Shown here piece after piece: positions 26,325 to 35,032 of a stretch of 64,000 nt of DNA. Source of the DNA: Dehalococcoidia bacterium UBA7891 (GTDB taxonomy: Bacteria > Chloroflexota > Dehalococcoidia > Lucifugimonadales > UBA826). The number at the start of each line of letters is the position of its first letter. Position 1 is the stretch's first letter. The notes under the pieces are model-generated. The model was not told where the DNA came from and made no database searches. It saw only the letters and a program-made list of their open reading frames with translations. Where the stretch lies: assembly GCA_002500485.1 (NCBI GenBank), contig DLRJ01000033.1:7470-71469 (forward strand), in the 5' to 3' direction. The position numbers and the translations under genes were made by a program.

Positions 26325-26984
26325 ATGTATGATTTTCACACCCATACTTTTTTAAGTGACGGAGTGCTTTCCCCGATCGAACTCATAAGGCGAGCTATTG
26401 CGATCGGGTATAAGACGATGGCAATAACGGACCATGTTGGTCCAGGCAATCTGGAATTTGTGTTAGCTACCTTAAAAAAAGATTGTGAAATGGCAGAAAA
26501 AAGATGGGACATAAAAGTTTACCCAGGTGTAGAAATCACCCATACCCCAACAGAAGATATCCACCTTTTGGCCAAAGAAGCACGATCCATTGGTGCCAAA
26601 ATTGTTAACGTCCATGGGGAAACCATAATGGAGCCGGTAATCCCTGGAACTAATATAGCTGCTGTATCATCCGAGTATGTAGATATATTGGCACATCCTG
26701 GTCTAATAACGGTCGAAGAAGCAAAAATGGCCGCCAAGAACGGAGTTTTCTTAGAAATTTCAGGTAGAAAAGGTCATGGTTTGGCCAATGGGCATGTTGT
26801 GAAAACAGCTCGAGAAAGTGGTGCTACATTGATACTGGACTCAGACGCCCATGCTCCAGAAGACTTGATGACTCAGGAATATGCTGAAAAAGTGGCTGCT
26901 GGATCCGGGCTAAATGAAACAGAGCGTGCCACATTACTTGAGCAAACACCTTTAAGTCTAGTGTCCCGAGTCAATTCGCGATAA
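26325..26984 (+). CDS. PHP-domain metal-dependent phosphoesterase
   Basis: This 219-residue PHP enzyme has metal-binding motifs DFHTHTFLSDG (residues 3-13), ITDHVG, NVHGET, AHPGLIT and SDAHAP. PHP proteins hydrolyse phosphoesters such as histidinol phosphate, polymerase products or nucleotides; the compact length resembles the histidinol-phosphatase-like group found in archaea and Chloroflexota. It lies 3 bases after the TPP-domain gene, in a probable operon, and converges with the 2-hydroxyacid dehydrogenase. Confidence 0.82.
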   Translation: MYDFHTHTFLSDGVLSPIELIRRAIAIGYKTMAITDHVGPGNLEFVLATLKKDCEMAEKRWDIKVYPGVEITHTPTEDIHLLAKEARSIGAKIVNVHGETIMEPVIPGTNIAAVSSEYVDILAHPGLITVEEAKMAAKNGVFLEISGRKGHGLANGHVVKTARESGATLILDSDAHAPEDLMTQEYAEKVAAGSGLNETERATLLEQTPLSLVSRVNSR

Positions 26985-26985
26985 C

Positions 26986-27966
26986 CTAATCGTCTGGAAG
27001 AACGACAGATTCTGGATCTCCTCCGTTAACGACTTTGGCGGTATTATAGGTGGCAAATACCCTGCTTTTGTCTGAAGCCTCCTGAGTAAAAGCGGCTAGA
27101 TGTGGAGTAATCAGGACATTATCCATATCGATCAGTGGATTATCTTCAGGAGTGGGCTCTACTTCAAGCACATCTACCCCCGCAGCCATTATTTTGTTCT
27201 GTTCAATCGCACGGATAAAAGCATCTTCATCAACCACAGGGCCCCTACATGCATTGATTAGGATTGAAGTGGGTTTCATCAAATCAAATTCTCTATCACT
27301 TATCATTCCTCTCGTATTACGATTCAAAGGAACATGTAAGGTAATGATGTCAGATGTGGATAATAATTCATCCAATCCCACCTTCTCCATAGAGAGATCA
27401 CTCACCAATTCTGAATCTGGATCAACGACATCATGATAGATAAGTTCACACTCCCAGCCTTGTAATCTCTTGGCTACTCGAGATCCTATTCTGCCAACGC
27501 CTATTATGCCGACTGTTTTTCCAGTTAACTCATGTGCCTGTGAAAACCAGTCGATTCGAATGTTCGACATCCATTTCCCGTCTTGCACACTTTTAAATTG
27601 CAACTGTAATTTTCGGTAGACTCCTATCATCAAGGCGATGGTATGCTCCGCAACCGCCACGGCGTTACCTCCCCCGTTATTGGACACTTTGATTCCAAGC
27701 TCTCCAAGTGCAGCCTTATCAAGTTGGTTGGTACCTGCACTAGTAGTTTGAATAAGGCGCAATTCTGGGCATTTAGCAGCCAATTCAAGGTCAAATACAA
27801 GGGCTCCTCCCAAGATTATCGCCTTGGTATTTTGTAATGCCTCAGTCGATTCCTCCAAGGAGCCCGAAGAGTTAACCCAATCTATTTCAACCCCTTCCGG
27901 CATTGCATCTTTTAACACTTGTAGACCAGAATCATCCGGGGCCCAAAAAACAACTTGATCATTCAT
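26986..27966 (-). CDS. D-isomer 2-hydroxyacid dehydrogenase
   Basis: This NAD(P)-dependent dehydrogenase of 326 residues belongs to the phosphoglycerate/glyoxylate reductase superfamily. The cofactor motif is GIIGVGRIGSRVAKRLQGW near residue 150. The catalytic triad is present: Arg in NACRGPVVDEDA, Glu in GVDVLEVEPTPEDN, His in ITPHLAAFT. The Asp after the second strand (YHDV) favours NAD. The exact 2-keto acid is unknown. It is separated from the CoA-transferase pair by a 134-base divergent gap. Confidence 0.9.
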   Translation of the reverse strand: MNDQVVFWAPDDSGLQVLKDAMPEGVEIDWVNSSGSLEESTEALQNTKAIILGGALVFDLELAAKCPELRLIQTTSAGTNQLDKAALGELGIKVSNNGGGNAVAVAEHTIALMIGVYRKLQLQFKSVQDGKWMSNIRIDWFSQAHELTGKTVGIIGVGRIGSRVAKRLQGWECELIYHDVVDPDSELVSDLSMEKVGLDELLSTSDIITLHVPLNRNTRGMISDREFDLMKPTSILINACRGPVVDEDAFIRAIEQNKIMAAGVDVLEVEPTPEDNPLIDMDNVLITPHLAAFTQEASDKSRVFATYNTAKVVNGGDPESVVLPDD

Positions 27967-28057
27967 ATTGGTAACATACCCCCTAACGGTAAGAATACTT
28001 TCTGTTTGTGATTATATGTAGTTAATTACAACCTCTCAACTAGGGAGTCTTTTTGTT

Positions 28058-28063
28058 TATAAT
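28058..28063 (+). promoter_or_regulatory. Possible -10 box for the CoA-transferase pair
   Basis: A perfect TATAAT lies 38 bases before the TTG start at 28101. No convincing -35 hexamer is at the right distance, so the promoter is tentative. Confidence 0.3.
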
Positions 28064-28100
28064 TCCACACGTAGAATACAGAAAATATTAGGACAGGCTA

Positions 28101-29303
28101 TTGAAACCCCAAGCTTTGAAAAATGTGAGGATTCTGGATTTGACTCACTATATATCTGGGCCATACTGCACAAAACTATTGGGTGATTTTGGGGCCGATG
28201 TCATAAAAATTGAAAACCCTCTAGTCGGTGACCCTTGCAGAAAAATGCCACCCTTTGACGAAACCAACCCGAATAGTAATGACAGTCTTTTATTTCAATA
28301 TCTCAACACCAACAAGAAAAGCGTTGAACTCGACTTAAAATCCGATTTCGGTCATCTTGCTGCTGAAGAATTAGTGAGGAATTCTGACATACTAGTGGAG
28401 AATTTTCGACCTGGAACCCTGGCATCCTACGGTTTAACAGAGAGCAAACTGCGTACCTTAAACCCCAATTTAATTGTTGTATCTATTAGTAATTTTGGCC
28501 AAACGGGACCTTATAGAGACTTTGAGGCAACTGATCTAGTATTTTATGCTTTGGGGGGATTGATGTTCATTTTTGGATCAATTAACAAATCTCCTCTCAA
28601 ACACGCTTTCCACCAAGCACAATTCAAAGCAGGCACTAACGCAGCCTCAGCAGCATTAATGGCTTTCTACGAGATGATAAATTCGGGTACCGGTCAGAAA
28701 GTGGACATATCTATTCAGGAGAGCATGGCTGCAGCGGTACGTGATACAACCACAAGTTACGCCGCCTCTGGCATAGTTAGAACGAGACAAACATTAATGA
28801 ACGGAGAGCTTCCTCGGGCACCTATACAAGTCAAAGATGGATATATCGTCCCAATCACTTTTGGATCTACCGACTGGAACAAAACTGCCAATCTGTTGGG
28901 AGATGAAAGTTTGGCTGACCACAAATTTCAGACACCTGAAGGAAGAAGGATGCATGCTGAGGAATTTGAGAACTTGGTGAAAGCTGCTTTCATCCGTAGA
29001 GGTAAACACGAACTTTTTTACGGAGCCCACTCTCACCGTGAACTGGTTTACGGATTAGTACAAGACGCAGCGGATCTAATAGAAAACCCGCAATATCAAC
29101 ATGATCAATATTTTCAGGCTATTGGTAATTCCGGTTCAGATACACCCAAATTTCCAGGAAGACCTTTTAAGCTATCCAAAACTCCTTGGAATATACAAAC
29201 AACTGCACCTGCATTAGGGCAACATACCGAGGAAATACTATTTAATAAATTAAATTTACCTATCGATAAATTTCAGAATACTGGGCGGTCAAATGAAAAA
29301 TAA
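28101..29303 (+). CDS. CaiB/BaiF CoA-transferase, subunit lacking the catalytic Asp
   Basis: This is a family III CoA-transferase of 400 residues that opens VRILDLTHYISGPYCTKLLGDFGAD and ends with the PALGQHTEEIL motif. Where the active Asp-x3-Gly should be, the sequence reads Q174-FKAG, so the catalytic Asp is replaced by Gln. The start is TTG with AGGA upstream. It overlaps the next CoA-transferase by 11 bases. Together they resemble heteromeric enzymes such as BbsEF or SmtAB, where only one chain carries the Asp. The substrates are unknown. It leads a probable operon continuing to cmk. Confidence 0.88.
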   Translation: MKPQALKNVRILDLTHYISGPYCTKLLGDFGADVIKIENPLVGDPCRKMPPFDETNPNSNDSLLFQYLNTNKKSVELDLKSDFGHLAAEELVRNSDILVENFRPGTLASYGLTESKLRTLNPNLIVVSISNFGQTGPYRDFEATDLVFYALGGLMFIFGSINKSPLKHAFHQAQFKAGTNAASAALMAFYEMINSGTGQKVDISIQESMAAAVRDTTTSYAASGIVRTRQTLMNGELPRAPIQVKDGYIVPITFGSTDWNKTANLLGDESLADHKFQTPEGRRMHAEEFENLVKAAFIRRGKHELFYGAHSHRELVYGLVQDAADLIENPQYQHDQYFQAIGNSGSDTPKFPGRPFKLSKTPWNIQTTAPALGQHTEEILFNKLNLPIDKFQNTGRSNEK

Positions 29304-30642
29304 TGGCATCCTCAACGGTATCCGAGTAGTTGAGCTAGGCCAACTAATCGCCGTGCCTTACGCCACAAAACTCCTATCAGACATGGGTGCAGAAATTATC
29401 AGGTTGGAATCAGCTCAACGGCCGGATGCCTACCGGCTTGCTGATTTTTACGATGAGAGAGAGGATGGGAAATATTGGAATCGAGCCATAAATTTTAATG
29501 AGCAAAATAGAAACAAACTAAGTCTTGGACTAGAATTAGACCATGAAAGCAGCCTTGAATATTTGCACGATTTGATTAGCATAAGTGATGTCTTTGCATG
29601 CAATTTCACCCCTAGAGTGATGAAAAAATTCGGCCTAGAGTACGAGCATCTCCAAAAAATACGTCCCGATATAATCGTCATTTCATCAACGGGTTATGGT
29701 CACACTGGACCGTGGTCGAGTTTTGGTGCCATAGGGTTTGGTACTGAGGCTGCGTCAGGACTTGCGGCCGCAACAGGATACGAAAATGGCCCACCAGTTC
29801 AACCAGAAATACCTTATCCAGATTACACTGCCGCCGAGCACACTGTCTTTGCTGTAATGGCAGCGCTTATACATAGACTAAAGGAAGGCGAAGGCCAGTT
29901 TATTGAGATATCGCAAGCAGAATGTGTTACATCAACTATCCCGGAAACAATACTTGAATACACAGCCAACAAAAAGATAGTTAAGCGAATGGGCAACTCG
30001 CATCCCAACATATCTCCACATGGCTGTTATCCATGCAAAGGTCAAGATAAATGGATAACCATCACTGCTAATTCTCAGGATCAATGGAAATCATTATCAA
30101 ATTTGTTGCTTCCAGAAACTGGCACTGACAATCGATTTGAATCTAATGAGTCACGCATACATAACCGAAAAGAATTAGACAAATTGATATCTTCAAGAAC
30201 TCTATCATGGGACAATGTCGTATTGATGAATACTTTACAAAGAAAAGGTGTGGCTGCAGGGGCAGTATTGAATGGTAAAGAACTGCTATTTAATGAGCAT
30301 TTGAACCAAAGGGATTTTTTTGAAATAGTTGATCATCATCCAGAAAGTGAAGTTCCCACACTTCCATATCCTGGCAAGCCATGGAAAATGTCGGCAAATT
30401 CAGATGTCAAAATGAAGGGAGCACCTTTATTTGGACAGCATAACGAATCAATATTGAAAAATCACCTGGGATTGACCAACGAATCCTATGATGCACTGAT
30501 TAATGAAGAAGCAGTGGTTAACTATATTAAATTAGACCCCAAAGAAATTCTTGTATCAAGAGAGGCGAGAGAAGAAGAAGGGTCTATATATTCTTATGAT
30601 CCTGATTTCAAATCCACCATAAAATCTTATTTCAACATTTGA
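29293..30642 (+). CDS. CaiB/BaiF CoA-transferase, subunit with the catalytic Asp
   Basis: This is a 449-residue family III CoA-transferase. Opening IRVVELGQLIAVPYATKLLSDMGAE is followed by the typical STGYGHTGPW segment, and Asp177 in PYPDYTAAEHT lines up with the catalytic Asp. A C-terminal extension of about 45 residues follows the GQHNESIL motif. Its start overlaps the end of the Asp-lacking partner by 11 bases, implying translational coupling and a heteromer. The acyl substrate is unknown. Confidence 0.88.
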   Translation: MKNNGILNGIRVVELGQLIAVPYATKLLSDMGAEIIRLESAQRPDAYRLADFYDEREDGKYWNRAINFNEQNRNKLSLGLELDHESSLEYLHDLISISDVFACNFTPRVMKKFGLEYEHLQKIRPDIIVISSTGYGHTGPWSSFGAIGFGTEAASGLAAATGYENGPPVQPEIPYPDYTAAEHTVFAVMAALIHRLKEGEGQFIEISQAECVTSTIPETILEYTANKKIVKRMGNSHPNISPHGCYPCKGQDKWITITANSQDQWKSLSNLLLPETGTDNRFESNESRIHNRKELDKLISSRTLSWDNVVLMNTLQRKGVAAGAVLNGKELLFNEHLNQRDFFEIVDHHPESEVPTLPYPGKPWKMSANSDVKMKGAPLFGQHNESILKNHLGLTNESYDALINEEAVVNYIKLDPKEILVSREAREEEGSIYSYDPDFKSTIKSYFNI

Positions 30643-30673
30643 AATCACAGATATTAAGGCAAAAATTTATTTT

Positions 30674-31339
30674 ATGAAATTTCAAATAGCAATAGATGGC
30701 CCTGTTGCCTCTGGGAAAACCGCTGTGGGAAGAGGTGTCAGTAAGGCTTTGAAATGGAATTTCCTAGACACAGGGATAATGTACAGAGCTGCAACTAGAT
30801 CTATATTGGATTCAGGCATATCATTTGAGGAGAATTCAAGCATCATTGAAACCGTCAAGAAAACGACCCTTGACATTGACAACTCTCCAGGTTTTGAAAA
30901 AATACTGATAAACGGAAAAGATAAAACCTCCACACTTAAAACCCCTGAGATAGATCGAGCAGTATCAATCATTTCAAAGATCCCTGAAGTAAGAAAAGAA
31001 CTGGTAAGGCAGCAACGAGGTATTGCCAGCCAAGGGCCAATCGTGATGGTAGGAAGAGATATAGGAAGTGTCGTGTTACCTGAAGCAGAATTAAGAATAT
31101 ACTTAGAGGCCAATGTTGAAATTAGAGCCCAGCGACGCTACCAAGAACAAATTGCATCCAAGGGCAAATTATCATTGAACGATGTAAAAGTTGATCTGGA
31201 GAAAAGAGACCTCATAGACACACAGCGGCAAGATTCACCCCTGAGTAAGTATGATTTCTATACCATCATTGATACCACAACTATGAATTTGGAAGATGTG
31301 GTGGATGAAATAACATCTATTTACAGATCTCAAATTTAA
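30674..31339 (+). CDS. cmk: Cytidylate kinase
   Basis: CMP/dCMP kinase of 221 residues, making (d)CDP for nucleic acid and phospholipid precursors. It has the P-loop GPVASGKTAVGRG (residues 9-21), FLDTGIMYRAAT, the VMVGRDIGSVV motif near residue 120 and the lid segment RRYQE. It overlaps the following acyltransferase gene by one base (TAATG), so cmk, plsC and glmS form a coupled cluster. The pairing of cmk with plsC is common in bacteria. Confidence 0.95.
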   Translation: MKFQIAIDGPVASGKTAVGRGVSKALKWNFLDTGIMYRAATRSILDSGISFEENSSIIETVKKTTLDIDNSPGFEKILINGKDKTSTLKTPEIDRAVSIISKIPEVRKELVRQQRGIASQGPIVMVGRDIGSVVLPEAELRIYLEANVEIRAQRRYQEQIASKGKLSLNDVKVDLEKRDLIDTQRQDSPLSKYDFYTIIDTTTMNLEDVVDEITSIYRSQI

Positions 31340-31986
31340 TGCTCTACCCAACCTGTAATTTTCTACAAAAGATCACTTTAAAATGCTTTGCCAAATTTGA
31401 AGTTTCTGGCAAGGAAAATGTTCCACCAGTAGGACCTCTAATCGTAGTTTCTAATCACTTAAGCAACATAGATCCATCAATTTTGGCGGTTTCGGTTTCT
31501 AGAAGATTGCAATTTCTTGCAAAAAGCAGCTTGTTTACCGGACCTTTCCTCAGCAAACTTCTACATTGGTATGGTGCTTATCCTCTAAATAGAGACAAAA
31601 TTGATGTAACGGCCTTCAGGTGGACCCTAAATCAGTTACGCCAGGACGGCGCCATTTTAATTTTCCCTGAAGGGACGAGAAGTAAAGGATCCATGATTAA
31701 AGCCAAACCGGGAGTAGCTAGACTAGTCCAAATGTCCGACGCGACTATATTGCCAGTAGCGATAACTGGAACTGAACACATCGGTAATGTAGTAAGAGTG
31801 GTGAACCCAACAGGAAATATAAAAGTAAATATTGGAAGCCCGTTCTCGCTCCCTAAAATAGATGGGGCGATTGATAGTGGTATCTTAAAATCGATGACTG
31901 ACATGATAATGGAAAGGATTTCTATTCTCCTACCGGAAAAATATAGAGGGGTGTACGAGATCAACAAGAAAGAGAGGTCTATATAA
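31339..31986 (+). CDS. plsC: 1-acyl-sn-glycerol-3-phosphate acyltransferase
   Basis: This membrane-bound acyltransferase of phosphatidic acid synthesis has 215 residues. The catalytic HX4D motif is NHLSNIDPS near residue 38, and the glycerophosphate-binding motif FPEGTRSKG lies near residue 112. The hydrophobic N-terminus is short. It overlaps cmk by one base and precedes glmS by 4 bases, indicating one transcript. Confidence 0.93.
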   Translation: MLYPTCNFLQKITLKCFAKFEVSGKENVPPVGPLIVVSNHLSNIDPSILAVSVSRRLQFLAKSSLFTGPFLSKLLHWYGAYPLNRDKIDVTAFRWTLNQLRQDGAILIFPEGTRSKGSMIKAKPGVARLVQMSDATILPVAITGTEHIGNVVRVVNPTGNIKVNIGSPFSLPKIDGAIDSGILKSMTDMIMERISILLPEKYRGVYEINKKERSI

Positions 31987-31990
31987 CCTG

Positions 31991-33835
31991 ATGTGCGGAA
32001 TTATTGGCTACACTGGACGCTCACAAGCATTACCTATCTTAATAGACGGGCTATCAAAACTTGAATATCGAGGCTACGATAGTGCTGGAGTATCAGTTTT
32101 CAACGAAAACCAAACCCACACAACCTATAGATCTGCGGGTAAGCTAAGCGAACTTCAAAGGCTAACCGAAACTTCAAAGACTGACGGAATGTCAGGTATT
32201 GGACACACACGATGGGCTACTCATGGTGAAGCTACTGCCATTAATGCCCACCCTCACAGCGACACTTATGGAAACTTGTCTGTAGTACATAATGGGATTG
32301 TAGAAAACTACCTGGAATTAAAAGAAGAATTGACCAAAATGGGGCATATTTTCAGTTCTGATACAGATTCTGAAACTATTCCCCATTTAATAGAACACTA
32401 TATGAATGACGGTGCCACCTTTGAGGAGGCAACCGGGATGAGTGTAGGCAGGATCAGAGGAGCAAATGCCGTAGTCGTTATGTGCAATGACCAGCCGGAG
32501 AAAATAGTAGCGTTTAGAACTGGCAATGCAGGGGGTCTTATAATCGGATATGGGAAGGATGAAATGTTAGTGGCAAGTGACATTCCCGCAATCCTAAGCC
32601 ATACAAATACTATCTCACACATGCGGCCAGGGGAACTTGCGATATTGGAGCCGAACTCCATCACATTCAGAGACAATCATGGCAATTCAATAGAAAAGGA
32701 AAGGACTGTCGTGGCAAATGACCCTCTCTCTATGGCCAAAGGTGACTACAGACATTTCATGCTGAAAGAGATATGCGAACAACCCGACGCCATAATCGCC
32801 TCATTAATGGGCCGATTATCTTCTGATAAAGGCTTATTCAACCTCGATGATTTTAACCTTAGCATAGAAGAAATCAAAAAAATTTCAAAAATAATCCTTA
32901 CAGGGATGGGAACGAGCTTACATGCTGCCATGCTTGCCCGTCTCTGGATGGAACGAATCGCAGGTATACCGGCTGAATGGGATAACTCATCAGAATTCCG
33001 TTATCGAGAACCGATTCTTGAAAAAGATTCACTTTTTATATCTATAAGTCAATCGGGAGAGACAGCTGACACCCTTGCAGCAATGGAAGAGGTTCGGGAA
33101 AAAAATATTGCCCAAATAACACTTTGTAATTACCTAAATACACAGGCTTCCCACATAGCAGATCAAACACTTCAAATTAGGGCTGGGTTAGAAGTCGCGG
33201 TTGCAGGGACCAAAACCTTTACATGCTCCTTGGTAACTCTTTATACACTTGCAATATACTTTGGAGTGCAAAGAAAGCATATCTCCCATAATCAGGCCGC
33301 CAGTCTTACAGAGGAACTTTCCCGGTTACCAGAAATGATAGGGAACATCTTGGTTGATCAAAGGCAGTACGAGGAACTGGCAAGTAGATACTACACTAGC
33401 TCAGATTTCTTATTTCTTGGGAGAGGGTACAGCTATCCCGTTGCCATGGAAGGTGCTCTTAAATTAAAGGAAGTCAGTTATATACATGCTGAAGGCTATC
33501 CCGCCGGAGAGATGAAACATGGACCAATATCACTAATAAACGACAACATGCCCGTCGTGGCATTGATACCAAAAGACTCTCTATATGAAAAAATGCTGAA
33601 CACTGTGAATGAGGTAAAAAGTAGAGGCGCTATAGTCATTGCAGTTGCCTCAGAATCAGACACAGAAATCAACGGGAAAGTGGACCATGTTATAAGGATT
33701 CCCGATGTTTCCGATTCGCTTTCCCCTATCGTGGCCACAGTACCGCTACAACTAATTTCTTATTATTTTGCGGTGAGGAGAGGATGCGATGTAGACCAAC
33801 CTAGGAACTTGGCTAAGTCAGTAACTGTGGAGTAG
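31991..33835 (+). CDS. glmS: Glutamine-fructose-6-phosphate aminotransferase (isomerizing)
   Basis: It makes glucosamine-6-phosphate for cell wall or glycan synthesis. The N-terminal Ntn glutaminase begins MCGIIGYTGR with catalytic Cys2; GHTRWATHG and the NGIVENY motif follow. Two SIS domains carry the sugar site (TGMGTSLHA near residue 305, ISQSGETADT, and FLGRGYSYP near residue 475). Its 614 residues are full length. No glmS ribozyme can sit upstream because only 4 bases separate it from plsC. Confidence 0.96.
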   Translation: MCGIIGYTGRSQALPILIDGLSKLEYRGYDSAGVSVFNENQTHTTYRSAGKLSELQRLTETSKTDGMSGIGHTRWATHGEATAINAHPHSDTYGNLSVVHNGIVENYLELKEELTKMGHIFSSDTDSETIPHLIEHYMNDGATFEEATGMSVGRIRGANAVVVMCNDQPEKIVAFRTGNAGGLIIGYGKDEMLVASDIPAILSHTNTISHMRPGELAILEPNSITFRDNHGNSIEKERTVVANDPLSMAKGDYRHFMLKEICEQPDAIIASLMGRLSSDKGLFNLDDFNLSIEEIKKISKIILTGMGTSLHAAMLARLWMERIAGIPAEWDNSSEFRYREPILEKDSLFISISQSGETADTLAAMEEVREKNIAQITLCNYLNTQASHIADQTLQIRAGLEVAVAGTKTFTCSLVTLYTLAIYFGVQRKHISHNQAASLTEELSRLPEMIGNILVDQRQYEELASRYYTSSDFLFLGRGYSYPVAMEGALKLKEVSYIHAEGYPAGEMKHGPISLINDNMPVVALIPKDSLYEKMLNTVNEVKSRGAIVIAVASESDTEINGKVDHVIRIPDVSDSLSPIVATVPLQLISYYFAVRRGCDVDQPRNLAKSVTVE

Positions 33836-33865
33836 TTCATATCAGTAAATTAAAGTGAAGGTATC

Positions 33866-33994
33866 ATGGAAGGATTAGCGGTAATGGGTTTTGTTTTCGG
33901 GATGGTAGGCGTTGTGGCGCTCGTTCGTTTGGAGAAATTGACAAAAGCACTAAAAGAAAAAGAAATTTTAGATCAGGATTACAAGAAAGAATAA
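33866..33994 (+). CDS. Small membrane protein (42 residues)
   Basis: A short open frame with ATG at 33866 and GTGAAGG upstream encodes one hydrophobic segment (MGFVFGMVGVVALVRL) followed by a charged helix ending LDQDYKKE. This hydrophobic-then-charged layout (KLTKALKEKEIL) looks like small conserved proteins I recall from Firmicutes and relatives. It is 30 bases after glmS, on the same strand, and 40 bases before the probable selenoprotein. The function is unknown. Confidence 0.6.
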   Translation: MEGLAVMGFVFGMVGVVALVRLEKLTKALKEKEILDQDYKKE

Positions 33995-34034
33995 ATGCCG
34001 GTTGTAAAACACTCAGTCACAGTGGGGTGAATGG

Positions 34035-34562
34035 TTGAATAAATCGATTTTTTTACCCTTATTATTTGTAGTCGTTGCGTTAGCATGTACCACTGAACAA
34101 AATACCGTAGTACCACAGCGATTAAACAGTGCAGCAGAAGAGTCTTCTATTGAAAAATTGCCGTATTTTCAGCTGAATACCTCCCATGGAAAAATATCTT
34201 CAGATCAGTTTTTAGTCGATAACAAACCCGAATTCTTACTTTTTATATCCCCTGATTGAGGTACATGTATTTCCGAGTTACGGAAATTAGCTAACACTGA
34301 TGAAGAACTTTCATCTTTGGCAAATATTTACATTATAGGGATGAATCCCGGTTATAAATTTAAGGACCTCAAACGAATGGCAGTCGGAAACCCCAACTGG
34401 ATTTATGCTCTACCAGCTGACGCCAGCACATTAAAGTCGATCACAGGGTTGAGCCGATCTACAAAAATTCTAGTAGGTGAAAAAAATCAGATTCTCAAAA
34501 GGTATAAAATGGGTGATTGGAACCTTTCTGAATGGATTGAAATATTTCAAAAGGCAGGCTAG
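34035..34562 (+). CDS. Probable thioredoxin-like selenoprotein lipoprotein (in-frame TGA = Sec75)
   Basis: Two open segments in the same frame (34035-34256 and 34260-34562) are joined by one TGA at 34257-34259. Read through, they give a 175-residue protein: signal peptide with a near-lipobox (ALAC, Cys18), a linker, then a thioredoxin-like fold. The TGA falls in the strand-loop LFISPD-U-GTCISEL, so UGTC replaces the CxxC motif (Sec75, Cys78). Downstream the frame has no further stops and keeps thioredoxin-like features (IYIIGMNPG, then KILVGEKNQIL). A perfect hairpin lies where a bacterial SECIS should be. The start is TTG with GGGGTGA upstream. The alternative is a single nonsense mutation of a Cys codon, but its position and the hairpin argue against that. 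SelA, SelB and tRNA-Sec are not in the window. Confidence 0.75.
34269..34287 (+). promoter_or_regulatory. Candidate bacterial SECIS hairpin
   Basis: ATTTCCG (34269-34275) and CGGAAAT (34281-34287) pair perfectly over 7 bp around the loop AGTTA. The loop begins 17 bases after the TGA at 34257-34259, and G is its second base. Bacterial SECIS elements are described as having a small apical loop 16-37 bases from the UGA with G among the first two loop bases. Confidence 0.7.
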
Positions 34563-34591
34563 AAAATAACAATCTGAGATTGCTTGGCCAA

Positions 34592-35032
34592 TTAATTTTG
34601 AATCAGTTCATCAAGATATTTGGTGAAGCGGGGGACCATTACAAATCTGCCCATATTTTGATACCAGTCAATCACACCCGGTCCAGTACCTAGCATTATA
34701 TTTGCATACATTGTTACTTGATCGCTGTTATTGTCGTAATCCCACAGCTCTTGGATTCTTAAAAAATACGACACCATGAATACATTGAATCGATGTCTCT
34801 CTTCCTTATTCAAGGCTGTATCACCTTCAATTGCTCTTAAATATATGTGGGTGAAGCCAGGATCTGTGATCATGAAACCAATCCACTGAACTATACCACC
34901 GGTCAGTTCAGTCCGAGTTGCAACCAGAGAATCCCTATGCTGCAACTTTAGCTGTGATGCAAGGAAAACTGCGACAGCTAAGGTCGCTATCCCCGTCGCT
35001 GTTTGGGCTACGATAGATATATAGTCGAGCAT
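34592..35032 (-). CDS. Conserved-looking membrane-anchored protein of unknown function
   Basis: This 146-residue protein has one N-terminal membrane helix (TATGIATLAVAVFLAS) followed by a helical soluble domain rich in aromatic residues (GFMITDPGFTHIYLRA, VSYFLRIQELWDYDN). It resembles uncharacterised helical proteins common in marine bacteria. The start is set at 35032, where GGAGGT lies about 9 bases upstream on the minus strand; a longer frame to 35107 has no ribosome site. It converges with the selenoprotein gene. Confidence 0.7.
   Translation of the reverse strand: MLDYISIVAQTATGIATLAVAVFLASQLKLQHRDSLVATRTELTGGIVQWIGFMITDPGFTHIYLRAIEGDTALNKEERHRFNVFMVSYFLRIQELWDYDNNSDQVTMYANIMLGTGPGVIDWYQNMGRFVMVPRFTKYLDELIQN

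Noticed and set aside
31987..31990. glmS ribozyme before glmS
   Set aside because: Only 4 bases separate plsC and glmS, so no room for a ribozyme.
34317..34562. The downstream half of the selenoprotein gene as a separate 81-residue gene
   Set aside because: It lacks its own ribosome site and starts inside the thioredoxin fold; the frame is continuous with 34035 except for the single TGA.
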